This document shows, piece after piece, positions 5,586-12,520 of a stretch of 18,247 nt of DNA. The stretch spans positions 1 through 18,247 of the forward strand of contig JBEVKF010000015.1 of NCBI GenBank assembly GCA_040509755.1. The letters run 5' to 3'. Under the pieces are notes generated by a model, which had not been told where the DNA came from, ran no database searches, and saw nothing but the letters and a program-made list of their open reading frames with translations. The translations under genes were made by a program, and so were the position numbers. Source of the DNA: JACVRW01 sp040509755. GTDB taxonomy: Bacteria > Actinomycetota > Thermoleophilia > Solirubrobacterales > Thermoleophilaceae. Position 1 is the first letter of the stretch; every line of letters begins with the position of its first letter.

Positions 5586-6779
5586 GTGGACGCGCTCGCG
5601 GAAATCGACGCGCTCGTCGAAGCCGGGCGGCGCGCCCCCGGCAGCGACGCCGAGCGGCGAGCCGCGCGCCACCTCGAGCGGCGCCTGGCAAGCCTCGGGC
5701 GCGACGTCGAGAGCGAGTCGATCGACGTCTGGCCCAACTGGCCGCTCGCCTACGCGATCCTCGCCGCCCTCGGCGTCCTGGGCAGCGTGCTCTCGGTCTC
5801 GATCCCGGTGGTCGGCGCCGTGCTCGCACTCATCGGTGCGCTGCTTCTGTTCCTCGACGCGAGCCTGCTGTTGCCGACCGTGCGTCGCCTGCTCGGGCGC
5901 CGCGCCTCGCAGAACGTCGTCTCGTGGGGGGACCGCGCCAAGCCGGGACTGCTGGTGCTCGTGGCCCACTACGACGCCGGGCGGGGTGGGCTCGCGATGA
6001 GCACCAGGTCTGAGGAGCGCCGGGCAGCGCTGGGGCGGCTGATCCACCGCCCGATCGGCCCGCTCGAGCCGCTCTTCTGGTCCTCGATGGCGGTGCTGCT
6101 GTGCTCCCTGCTGCGCCTGGCCGGCGTGAGCGGCGTGGCGTTGACGGTCGCGCAGTTCATCCCGACCGTGCTGCTGATCATCGCCATCGCCCTGCTGATC
6201 GACATCGCCCTTGCGGGCACCAAGGGCGGCGAGAACGACAACGCCTCGGGCGTCGCGCTCGCTCTGCTCTTGGCCGAACGTCTCGGCGGCAACCTCGAGC
6301 ACTTCGACGTCACCGTGCTGCTGACGGGCGGCCAGAAGGCCGTGGCCGCCGGCACGCGCGGCTTCATCCGGCGCCACAAGCGCGAGCTCGCACTCGAGCG
6401 GACCGTAATCGTCAATCTCGACGAGGTCGGGTCCGGCACCGTCCGCTACGCCAGGCGTGAGGGGCCGCTGCTGTCCGCCAAGGCGCACGTCCAGCTGATC
6501 AGGCTCTCCGACCAGATCGCCGAGGACGCCGGCGCGGAGAGCGGCGCCGCCGCCGTTGTGAAGCGCTCGCCGAGCGACGCCTACGCCGCGCGGGCGGCGG
6601 GCCTCCCCGCCATCACGATCACCTGCCGCGGCAGCCTCGGCTACGCCGAGCCGCGCGTGGACGAACGGGCAATCGAGCGCGCGGAGGCCTTCTGCGCCGA
6701 GCTGATCGGACGGCTCGACGCGGAGCTCGGGCCCGACCTCCCGGCGCCGGTCGAGGTCAGCGAGCCCGAGGGCCCGTGA
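5586..6779 (+). CDS. M28-peptidase-like membrane protein, probably catalytically degenerate
   Basis: This 397-residue protein has an M28 (Zn aminopeptidase) fold interrupted by membrane helices at about 53-72, 74-96, 163-178 and 183-209. Conserved landmarks are VAHYDAG (H128, D130), GENDNASGVAL (D218) and VNLDEVGSG (D279). The position normally occupied by the catalytic/ligand Glu-Glu pair reads TGGQKAV (Q250, K251). The usual final His (SDH) reads SDAYAARAAGLPA (A332). Family knowledge therefore predicts little or no zinc peptidase activity; a binding or scaffold role is possible. GTG 5586 is chosen because the longer frame would overlap the divergent gene's start. The last 23 bp overlap the tail of the convergent acetoacetyl-CoA synthetase gene. 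Confidence 0.75.
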   Translation: MDALAEIDALVEAGRRAPGSDAERRAARHLERRLASLGRDVESESIDVWPNWPLAYAILAALGVLGSVLSVSIPVVGAVLALIGALLLFLDASLLLPTVRRLLGRRASQNVVSWGDRAKPGLLVLVAHYDAGRGGLAMSTRSEERRAALGRLIHRPIGPLEPLFWSSMAVLLCSLLRLAGVSGVALTVAQFIPTVLLIIAIALLIDIALAGTKGGENDNASGVALALLLAERLGGNLEHFDVTVLLTGGQKAVAAGTRGFIRRHKRELALERTVIVNLDEVGSGTVRYARREGPLLSAKAHVQLIRLSDQIAEDAGAESGAAAVVKRSPSDAYAARAAGLPAITITCRGSLGYAEPRVDERAIERAEAFCAELIGRLDAELGPDLPAPVEVSEPEGP

Positions 6780-8634
6780 GCTCCGATGCCCGCTCGACGA
6801 ACCAGTCGAGCGCGGCGGGGTTGGCCAGCGAGTCGCGGCTCGCGGCCGTCGCGGGATCGCCGCCCAAGAGGATCTTCTTGACCGGGACCTCGAGCTTCTT
6901 GTTCGAGAGCGTGCGGGGCACCTCGTCGATCGCGACGATCTCGTCCGGCACGTGCCGAGGCGAGCAGTGCTCGCGCACGCGCCGGCGGATCGTCGCCACC
7001 AGCTCGTCGTCAAGCGCCGCCCCATCGCGCAGGACCACGAACAGCAGCATCCGCTCCTCGACATCGACCACGAGCGAGTCGAGCACGTCGTCGGCGCCCT
7101 CGACCGCCGAGTAGATCTCGCTCGTGCCCATGCGCACTCCGCCGCGGTTGATGGTCGAATCCGAGCGGCCATAGATCACGGCGCTGCCACGCTCGGTGAT
7201 CTTGATCCAGTCGCCGTGGCGCCAGATGCCCGGGTACATCTCGAAGTAGCTCGAGCGGTAGCGCTCGCCGCTCTCGTCGCCCCAGAAGAAGAGCGGCATC
7301 GAGGGCATCGGCTGCGTGAGCACGAGCTCGCCCACCTCGTCGATGAGCGGCCGGCCCTCCTCGTCCCACGCCTCGACCGAGGCGCCCAGGCAGCGCCCCT
7401 GTAACTCGCCGGCGTACACCGGCAACACCGGGATCCCTCCCACGAACGCGGTGCACAGGTCGGTGCCGCCGCTCGTCGAGAACAGCCACACGTCGGGGAA
7501 ATGGGAGTAGATCCAGTCAAAGCCCTCCGGGGGGAGCGGCGAGCCGGTCGAGCCGATCGCCTTGAGCTCCGGCCATGGCTCGGGTGTGACGTCCGCCTTC
7601 ATCGACGCGCCCACGAAGCCGGCGCTCGTGCCAAAGCAGGTCACGCCGGCCCGCGCCGCCAGATCCCACATGCCGACCGGGTCAGGCTGGCCGTCGTAGA
7701 GGACGATCGCCGAGCCGGTGAGAAGCCCCGCGACCAGGAAGTTCCACATCATCCAGCCGGTGGTGGTGAACCAGAAGAAGCGGTCGCCCTCGCCAAGGTC
7801 GGAGTGGAGATGCGCCTTCTTCAGCTGCTCGAGCAGCACTCCCCCCTGGCCATGCACGATCGCCTTCGGCAGCCCGGTCGTGCCCGACGAGTAGAGCACC
7901 CAGAGCGGGGCGTCGAAGGCCACTCGCTCGAACTCGAGCTCCGCCGGCTCGGCCAGCAGCACGTCCCACCCCGACGGCACCAGCACGGTGTGCTCGAGCG
8001 ACGGCATCGCGGACTCGATCTCCTTGACGCGCGGGCGCCGGTCATGGTCCTTGCCGCCATAGCGGTAGCCCTCGGTCGCGATCAGGACCTTCGGCTCGAT
8101 CTGCCGGAAGCGATCGACGACGGTGGGAGTGCCGAACTCGGGCGCGCAGCTCGACCAAATCGCCCCGATGCTCGCTGTGGCCAGGAACGCCACCACCGTC
8201 TCGGGCACGTTCGGCATGTAGGCCACCACGCGGTCGCCCTTACCCACGCCGAGCCGGCGCAGCCCGGCCGCACACCGCGCCACCTGGTCGCGAAGCTCGC
8301 CCCAAGAGAGCTCGGCCAGCGGCCGGCCCTCAGTGGCGTGCACGATCGCGGTCGCTTCCGGGCGCCCCTGGCCGAGCAGGTACTCGGCATAGTTGAGCGT
8401 GGTGCCCGGAAACCACTCCGCGCCGGGCATCTCGGCCTTGCCGAGCACGCGCTCGGGCGCCGGGCCCACCTCGTACTCGTCCCAGATCGCGCGCCAGAAG
8501 CCCTCGAGGTCCTCGACCGACCAGCGCCACAGCTCGTCGTAGGTCGAGAAACCCCGGGCGTGCATGAAGCGCGCCATCTTCGAGCGGGTCACAAGGGCGT
8601 CCGGGGGCTCCCAGAGCAGCTTTCCCTCGAGCAT
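6757..8634 (-). CDS. aacS: Acetoacetyl-CoA synthetase
   Basis: This 625-residue ANL-superfamily ligase activates acetoacetate to acetoacetyl-CoA via an adenylate in the cytosol. The N-terminus matches the acetyl/acetoacetyl-CoA synthetase N-domain (LWEPPDALVTRSKMARFMHARG, WFPGTTLNYAEYLL). The AMP-binding loop is YSSGTTGLPKAIVHGQGG near residue 246. The family-typical GWMMWNFLVAGLLTGS follows. The A8 hinge is YGRSDSTINRGGVRMG, and the catalytic C-terminal lysine region is LSNKKLEVPVKKILLGG near 578-590. Length is slightly below the usual 650. ATG 8634 follows TACAAT by 6 nt, so the mRNA is probably leaderless. It is divergent from 3-hydroxybutyrate dehydrogenase, a functional partner. Confidence 0.93.
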   Translation of the reverse strand: MLEGKLLWEPPDALVTRSKMARFMHARGFSTYDELWRWSVEDLEGFWRAIWDEYEVGPAPERVLGKAEMPGAEWFPGTTLNYAEYLLGQGRPEATAIVHATEGRPLAELSWGELRDQVARCAAGLRRLGVGKGDRVVAYMPNVPETVVAFLATASIGAIWSSCAPEFGTPTVVDRFRQIEPKVLIATEGYRYGGKDHDRRPRVKEIESAMPSLEHTVLVPSGWDVLLAEPAELEFERVAFDAPLWVLYSSGTTGLPKAIVHGQGGVLLEQLKKAHLHSDLGEGDRFFWFTTTGWMMWNFLVAGLLTGSAIVLYDGQPDPVGMWDLAARAGVTCFGTSAGFVGASMKADVTPEPWPELKAIGSTGSPLPPEGFDWIYSHFPDVWLFSTSGGTDLCTAFVGGIPVLPVYAGELQGRCLGASVEAWDEEGRPLIDEVGELVLTQPMPSMPLFFWGDESGERYRSSYFEMYPGIWRHGDWIKITERGSAVIYGRSDSTINRGGVRMGTSEIYSAVEGADDVLDSLVVDVEERMLLFVVLRDGAALDDELVATIRRRVREHCSPRHVPDEIVAIDEVPRTLSNKKLEVPVKKILLGGDPATAASRDSLANPAALDWFVERASELTGPRAR

Positions 8635-8640
8635 GGCGGG

Positions 8641-8650
8641 ATTGTAGGTT
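8641..8650. promoter_or_regulatory. Overlapping divergent -10 boxes (TACAAT minus, TAGGTT plus)
   Basis: The gap between the two start codons is only 22 bp (8635-8656). TACAAT (8646-8641, minus) sits exactly 6 nt before ATG 8634. TAGGTT (8645-8650, plus) sits exactly 6 nt before GTG 8657. The hexamers overlap by 2 bp, so the two promoters should compete for polymerase, and each -35 region lies inside the opposite coding sequence. Confidence 0.6.
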
Positions 8651-8656
8651 TTCGCT

Positions 8657-9388
8657 GTGCGCGTTCTCGTCACCGGCGCAGCCAGCGGCATCGGCCGCGC
8701 CGTCACGGCCCGCCTCGAGGCCGACGGAGCGCGGGTCCTGGCGGTCGACCTCGCGCCCGACTCCGAGGGCCCCGGCGAGCCCTTCGAGGCGGACCTGACC
8801 ACGCGCGAGGGCAACCGGGCGGCGGTCGACCGCGCGCTCGAGAGCTTCGGCGGGCTCGACGTGGTGGTGGCCAACGCGGGCGTGCAGCACGTCGCGCCCG
8901 TGGCGGAGTTCGGCGAGGACGACTGGGACCGCCTGATCGCGCTGCTCTTGACAAGCCCGTTCCTGCTGGCCAAATACGCGTGGGCCGCGCTGGTCGAGTC
9001 ACGGGAGGCCCGCTTCATCGCGGTGGCTTCGGTTCACGGCCTGGTCGCCTCTCCCTACAAGGCGGGCTACGTATCCGCCAAGCATGGCGTGCTCGGCCTG
9101 GTCAAGACGCTCGCCCTCGAGGGAGCCGAGGACGGCGTGCTCGCCACGGCGCTCTGTCCGGGGTTCGTGCGCACGCCGCTCGTGGAGTCCCAGCTGGCGG
9201 ACCAGGCGAACGCGCACGGGGTCGACGAGGAGCGCGTGCTCGAGGACGTCGTGCTGGCACCGCACGCGGTCAAGCGCCTGATCGAGCCCGAGGAGGTCGC
9301 CGGCGTGGTCGCGTTCCTCGCGGGCCCAAGCGGGCGCGCATTCACTGGCGCCGCGGTGCCGATGGACCTCGGCTGGACCGCCCGCTGA
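8657..9388 (+). CDS. bdhA: 3-hydroxybutyrate dehydrogenase (SDR)
   Basis: This 243-residue SDR interconverts 3-hydroxybutyrate and acetoacetate with NAD(H). The cofactor loop TGAASGIG is at residues 6-13 and NAG at 73-75. The BDH-specific signatures are GVQHVAPVAEF, ASVHGLVASPYKAGYVSAKHG and CPGFVRTPLVESQ. The catalytic Ser (S125), Tyr (Y138) and Lys (K142) are present. The fourth tetrad residue, normally Asn in a VNLTSPF-like motif, is Leu here (LLLTSPF, L97). The protein is about 15 residues shorter than typical BDHs. GTG 8657 has no SD and is probably a leaderless start. It converges with the MFS gene, with stop codons 3 bp apart. Confidence 0.88.
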   Translation: MRVLVTGAASGIGRAVTARLEADGARVLAVDLAPDSEGPGEPFEADLTTREGNRAAVDRALESFGGLDVVVANAGVQHVAPVAEFGEDDWDRLIALLLTSPFLLAKYAWAALVESREARFIAVASVHGLVASPYKAGYVSAKHGVLGLVKTLALEGAEDGVLATALCPGFVRTPLVESQLADQANAHGVDEERVLEDVVLAPHAVKRLIEPEEVAGVVAFLAGPSGRAFTGAAVPMDLGWTAR

Positions 9389-9391
9389 GCC

Positions 9392-10627
9392 TCAGGCCCC
9401 GGCGGCCTGGTGGGCCATGCGCGCGTGGCGCTCGCGCCGGCGGCGATCCTCGTCCTCCACGAGCGGCCGGAGCAGGGCACGGCCGGCGAGCGGCGCGAGC
9501 CCCATCGCTGCGAAGGCGGCCTGCCACGAGACCGAGGCCGCGAGCGCTCCCAGCCCAACCGGGACCGCGGCGCCGGCGATCCGCATCAGCGTGTTCTGCA
9601 GGCCCATCGCGCGGCCGGCCTGAGCCCCGCCCGAGATCTCAGCCGCGGCGGTGAAGGAGAGTCCGTTCCAGCTCATCGCGAGCACACCACCCGCCATCAG
9701 CACGGGGACGAAGATGGCGTCGGGTGCATCTGCGAGCGCCGCCGCGGCCAGCAGCAGAGCGCCGGCGACGCCGGCCAGGTTCCGAAACGGGGCGATGCGC
9801 TCGTCACGGCGGTCGGACCAGCGGCCGGCGAGCACCCGCGCCACCGCGCCACCGAGCTGGATCGTTCCGAGCGCCACCGCCGCGCCGGCCGCCGACCAGC
9901 CCCGCTCGGAGAAGAGGTAGAGGACGAGCAGCGACGTCACACCGACCTGACCGACGATCAGCAGCGCGCTGGCCGCGCCCAGCCGCCAGATGCGCGGATC
10001 GCGAGCTGCGGGCGGGGCCGGCGGCGCGGCCGAGCGGCGCGCCGGCGGATCGCGCAACCAGATCCCGGCGACGATCGACGAGAGAACGAGCCCGCCCGCC
10101 AGCACCAGCAGCGCGACGTCGACGGAGGTCGCGGCGGCCAGCGGCGGGAGCGAGAAGGAGGCGGCCGCCGCGCCCACCGGCACAGCCGTCTGGCGCAACC
10201 CGAGGGCGAACCCGCGCTCGGCCCGTGGAAACCAGCCGAATACCGCTCGGCCGCTGCCGCTCGTGGCTGCCGCCGCGAAGACGCCGGCCAGCACGGCGGC
10301 GGCGAGCACGGCGGGATAGCCGCGTGCCAGCGTGGCCAGCGCGAGCGCGACGCCGCCCAGCGCCGGGCCGGAGGCGAGCACGAGCCGCTCGCCGATGCGG
10401 TCCGCCAGCACGCCCCACGCGTACACGGTCAGCACGGTGCCGGCCCCGAAGGCGGTGAATATGCCGGCCACCTGCACCAGCGTCAGGTCGAAGGCCTCCT
10501 GAAGCGCCGGCCCGAGCGCGGGCAGGCCACCCTGGACCGCGGCCATCGCGGCCGTCGATGCGGCGCCGATGGCCAGAACCCCCCAGCGATAGCGGGACGG
10601 CTGGTCGGGGTGCGAGTGCGAAGGCAC
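9392..10627 (-). CDS. MFS transporter
   Basis: This 411-residue protein has about 12 hydrophobic helices. The major-facilitator loop between helices 2 and 3 (GVLADRIGERLVLASGP) is present, with a counterpart in the second half (GRWSDRRDERIAPF) after a cytosolic loop RDPPARRSAAPPAPPAARDPRIW. The N-terminus is His/Pro-rich (PSHSHPDQPS). Substrate is unknown; its place between ketone-body and acyl-CoA genes suggests a small organic acid, by inference only. GTG 10627 lies 6 nt after TAGATT, implying its own leaderless promoter in the 20-bp gap behind the carboxyltransferase gene. Confidence 0.85.
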   Translation of the reverse strand: MPSHSHPDQPSRYRWGVLAIGAASTAAMAAVQGGLPALGPALQEAFDLTLVQVAGIFTAFGAGTVLTVYAWGVLADRIGERLVLASGPALGGVALALATLARGYPAVLAAAVLAGVFAAAATSGSGRAVFGWFPRAERGFALGLRQTAVPVGAAAASFSLPPLAAATSVDVALLVLAGGLVLSSIVAGIWLRDPPARRSAAPPAPPAARDPRIWRLGAASALLIVGQVGVTSLLVLYLFSERGWSAAGAAVALGTIQLGGAVARVLAGRWSDRRDERIAPFRNLAGVAGALLLAAAALADAPDAIFVPVLMAGGVLAMSWNGLSFTAAAEISGGAQAGRAMGLQNTLMRIAGAAVPVGLGALAASVSWQAAFAAMGLAPLAGRALLRPLVEDEDRRRRERHARMAHQAAGA

Positions 10628-10633
10628 CCTTCG

Positions 10634-10639
10634 AATCTA
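10634..10639 (-). promoter_or_regulatory. -10 box TAGATT, leaderless MFS promoter
   Basis: TAGATT followed by CGAAGG and GTG 10627 fits the window-wide leaderless pattern. It lies within the 20-bp gap after the upstream stop codon, so the MFS gene may be transcribed independently as well as by readthrough. Confidence 0.5.
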
Positions 10640-10647
10640 GTGGCGCG

Positions 10648-12159
10648 CTAAACGGGCGTGACGGCGTTGCGCTTCGCCGGCCACGAGCGCTCGCGCGAGG
10701 CATAGGCCGCAAAGCGCTTGACGAGCTCCGAGCGCAGCTCGCCCGGCGCCACGACCGCGTCTATCACGAGCTCCGAAGCCAGGTGGAGGATGTCGATCTC
10801 CTCCTTGTACTCGGCGCGCAGCTCCTCGGTGCGGCGGGCGCGCTCGTCTTCGTCGTCGATCGCCTGGAGCTGGTTGTAGAAGACGGCGTTGATGGCGGCC
10901 TGGGGGCCCATGACCGCGATCTTGGCGTCCGGCAGGGCGAGGCAGGCGTCGGGGTCGAAGGCGGGGCCGGCCATCGCGTACAGCCCGGCGCCGTAGGCCT
11001 TGCGCACGATCACCGAGATCTTGGGCACCGTCGCCTCCGAGACGGCCGAGATCATCTTCGCTCCGGCGCGGATGATGCCCTGGCGCTCGACCTGCGTGCC
11101 GATCATGAAGCCCGGCACGTCGGCCAGGAAGAGCAGCGGCAGACCGAACGCGTTGCAGGTCCAGATGAAGCGCGCAGCCTTGTCCGAGGAGTCGACGAAG
11201 AGCACACCGCCGCGCTGCTTGGGCTGGTTTGCGACGATCCCGATCGCCCTGCCGTCGAGGCGGCCGTAGCCGACGATCAACTCCTTGGCCCAGCGCTTGT
11301 GGACCTCGAGAAACGACCCCGAGTCGACCAGGGCATCGATCAGCTCGACCATGTCGAACGGCTTGTTCTCGTCGGCCGGGAGCTTCGGGAACTCGGCCGC
11401 GGGCGCGGCCGGAGGCGCGGCGGGCGGCTCGTCGCGCCAGTGCGACGGGAAGTACCCGAGGTAGCGCTTGGCGAGGTCGATCCCCTCCTCGTCGGACTTC
11501 ACGAGGAAGTGCCCGCAGCCGGACACGGCAGTGTGCATGCGCGCGCCGCCCATCTCCTCGAGGCTGACCGTCTCGCCGATGACCATCTCCGCCATTCGCG
11601 GCGAGCCGAGGTACATCGAGGCGTTGCCGTCGCGCATGATCACGACATCGCAGAAGGCCGGGATGTAGGCGCCGCCCGCGGCGCTCGGCCCGAACAGCAC
11701 GCAGAGCTGGGGAACGACGCCCGAAAGCTTGACCTCGGTGTGGAAGATGCGCCCCGCGCCGCGGCGGCCGGGGAACATCTGGACCTGGTCGGTGATGCGC
11801 GCGCCGGCCGAGTCGACGAGGTAAATCATCGGCACCAGGTGCTCGAGCGCCTGCTCCTGGACGCGGATGATCTTCTCGACGGTCTTGGGACCCCACGACC
11901 CGGCCTTGACGGGCGGGTCGTTGGCCATCAGTGCAACCGGGCGCCCGCCCACCGCGGCCATTCCGGTGACCACGCCGTCGGCCCCGAAGCCGTCCTGCTC
12001 CCAGTTGGCGAGCAGGGCATCCTCGACGAAGGTGCCGGGATCGACGAGCCGCTCGACACGCTCTCGCACAGGCAGCTTGCCCTGGTCCTTCGACTTGTCG
12101 TGGTGGCGTTGCGGGCCGCCCCCGCGGGCGCGCTCGAGCGCCTCCTTGAGGCTTGGCAT
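10648..12159 (-). CDS. Acyl-CoA carboxylase, carboxyltransferase (beta) subunit
   Basis: This 503-residue crotonase-fold carboxyltransferase has two domains that move carboxyl from carboxybiotin to an acyl-CoA. The N-site contains YLVDSAGARI and FGPSAAGGAYIPAFCD. The C-site contains LADVPGFMIGTQVERQGIIRAGAKM, RKAYGAGLYAMAG and LPDAKIAVMGPQAAINAVFYN. The halves are joined by a Pro/Ala linker (DEPPAAPPAAPAAEFPKLP). Methylcrotonyl-CoA, propionyl-CoA or another short acyl-CoA is possible; HMG-CoA lyase about 5 kb away favours a leucine-type role but does not prove it. The biotin carboxylase/carrier subunit is not in the window. TAGATT lies 9 nt before ATG 12159. Confidence 0.88.
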   Translation of the reverse strand: MPSLKEALERARGGGPQRHHDKSKDQGKLPVRERVERLVDPGTFVEDALLANWEQDGFGADGVVTGMAAVGGRPVALMANDPPVKAGSWGPKTVEKIIRVQEQALEHLVPMIYLVDSAGARITDQVQMFPGRRGAGRIFHTEVKLSGVVPQLCVLFGPSAAGGAYIPAFCDVVIMRDGNASMYLGSPRMAEMVIGETVSLEEMGGARMHTAVSGCGHFLVKSDEEGIDLAKRYLGYFPSHWRDEPPAAPPAAPAAEFPKLPADENKPFDMVELIDALVDSGSFLEVHKRWAKELIVGYGRLDGRAIGIVANQPKQRGGVLFVDSSDKAARFIWTCNAFGLPLLFLADVPGFMIGTQVERQGIIRAGAKMISAVSEATVPKISVIVRKAYGAGLYAMAGPAFDPDACLALPDAKIAVMGPQAAINAVFYNQLQAIDDEDERARRTEELRAEYKEEIDILHLASELVIDAVVAPGELRSELVKRFAAYASRERSWPAKRNAVTPV

Positions 12160-12168
12160 GAGCGGCGG

Positions 12169-12174
12169 AATCTA
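12169..12174 (-). promoter_or_regulatory. -10 box TAGATT upstream of the carboxyltransferase gene
   Basis: TAGATT ends 9 nt before ATG 12159, predicting a leader of about 3 nt. The large hairpin at 12187-12249 lies just upstream. Confidence 0.45.
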
Positions 12175-12186
12175 GTCGCTCCCGGC

Positions 12187-12249
12187 TAGATGACTGATTC
12201 CAAACCCCTGCACCTCCGGGGGGCGCACGGGTTCGGAATCAATCATCTA
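12187..12249 (-). terminator. 63-bp hairpin with 21-bp arms at the 3' end of the small membrane protein gene
   Basis: Arms at 12187-12207 and 12229-12249 are inverted repeats with two mismatches around a 21-nt loop. In the minus-strand RNA both mismatches become G-U pairs, so the stem is fully paired; in plus-strand RNA they would be A-C mismatches. The first arm starts with the TAG stop codon of the small gene. No U-tract follows, so it is an RNA 3'-end/processing or insulation hairpin rather than a proven intrinsic terminator. Confidence 0.5.
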
Positions 12250-12468
12250 CGGGGCGGCGCGCAGCTGGGAACGCAGCCAGCGCCGGATCAGGACCTGGCG
12301 CAGCCAGATGAAGCCCGCGCCCGCCCCGGCTCCCAGCGCGGCAAGCGCAAGCGGCGCCAGCGGCGTCGCGCCCAGGGCGAGCAGGCCCACACCGGCGCCG
12401 GCCTCCGCGCCGATGATCGCGGCCACCACTTCGCGCCGCGCGGTCCTGCGTGGATCCGGTCCTTCCAT
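12247..12468 (-). CDS. Small glycine/alanine-rich membrane protein, hypothetical
   Basis: This 73-residue protein has a basic N-terminus (DPRRTARRE), two hydrophobic segments at about 14-31 and 37-57 rich in Gly/Ala zipper spacing (GAEAGAGVG, LGAGAGAGF), and a basic amphipathic end (RQVLIRRWLRSQLR). I do not recognise a family. GAAGG lies 7 nt before the ATG. It follows 3-hydroxybutyryl-CoA dehydrogenase by 52 bp on the same strand, and its stop codon is the first base-paired codon of a large hairpin. A chance frame in GC-rich DNA is possible, but the alternation of charge and hydrophobicity argues for a real protein. Confidence 0.5.
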   Translation of the reverse strand: MEGPDPRRTARREVVAAIIGAEAGAGVGLLALGATPLAPLALAALGAGAGAGFIWLRQVLIRRWLRSQLRAAP

Positions 12469-12486
12469 GCCTGCGCCTTCTACCCG

Positions 12487-12512
12487 GCCCGGGGTGATCC
12501 TCTCCCCTGGGC
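12487..12512 (-). other. GC-rich hairpin after the 3-hydroxybutyryl-CoA dehydrogenase gene
   Basis: GCCC-A-GGGG and CCCCGGGC form an 8-bp stem with one bulged A around a 9-nt loop, beginning 8 nt after the stop codon. The run of five T precedes rather than follows the stem on the minus strand, so this is not a canonical intrinsic terminator. Confidence 0.3.
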
Positions 12513-12520
12513 AAAAACAT

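Noticed and set aside
4928..6013. Open frame of 361 codons on the plus strand
   Set aside because: It is antisense to the nuclease-like fusion, Ala/Arg/Ser-rich, with no motif and crossing a divergent promoter.
5454..7172. Open frame of 572 codons on the minus strand
   Set aside because: It is antisense to the M28-like gene and overlaps acetoacetyl-CoA synthetase in another frame; Gln/Arg/His-rich low-complexity content marks it as a shadow.
7501..9654. Open frame of 717 codons on the plus strand
   Set aside because: It runs antisense to acetoacetyl-CoA synthetase and then out of frame through 3-hydroxybutyrate dehydrogenase; composition is antisense-like and no domain is visible.
10558..12189. 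Open frame of 543 codons on the plus strand
   Set aside because: It lies opposite the carboxyltransferase gene, is rich in Arg/Asp/Val/Leu/Gly typical of antisense frames in GC-rich DNA, and has no recognisable motif.
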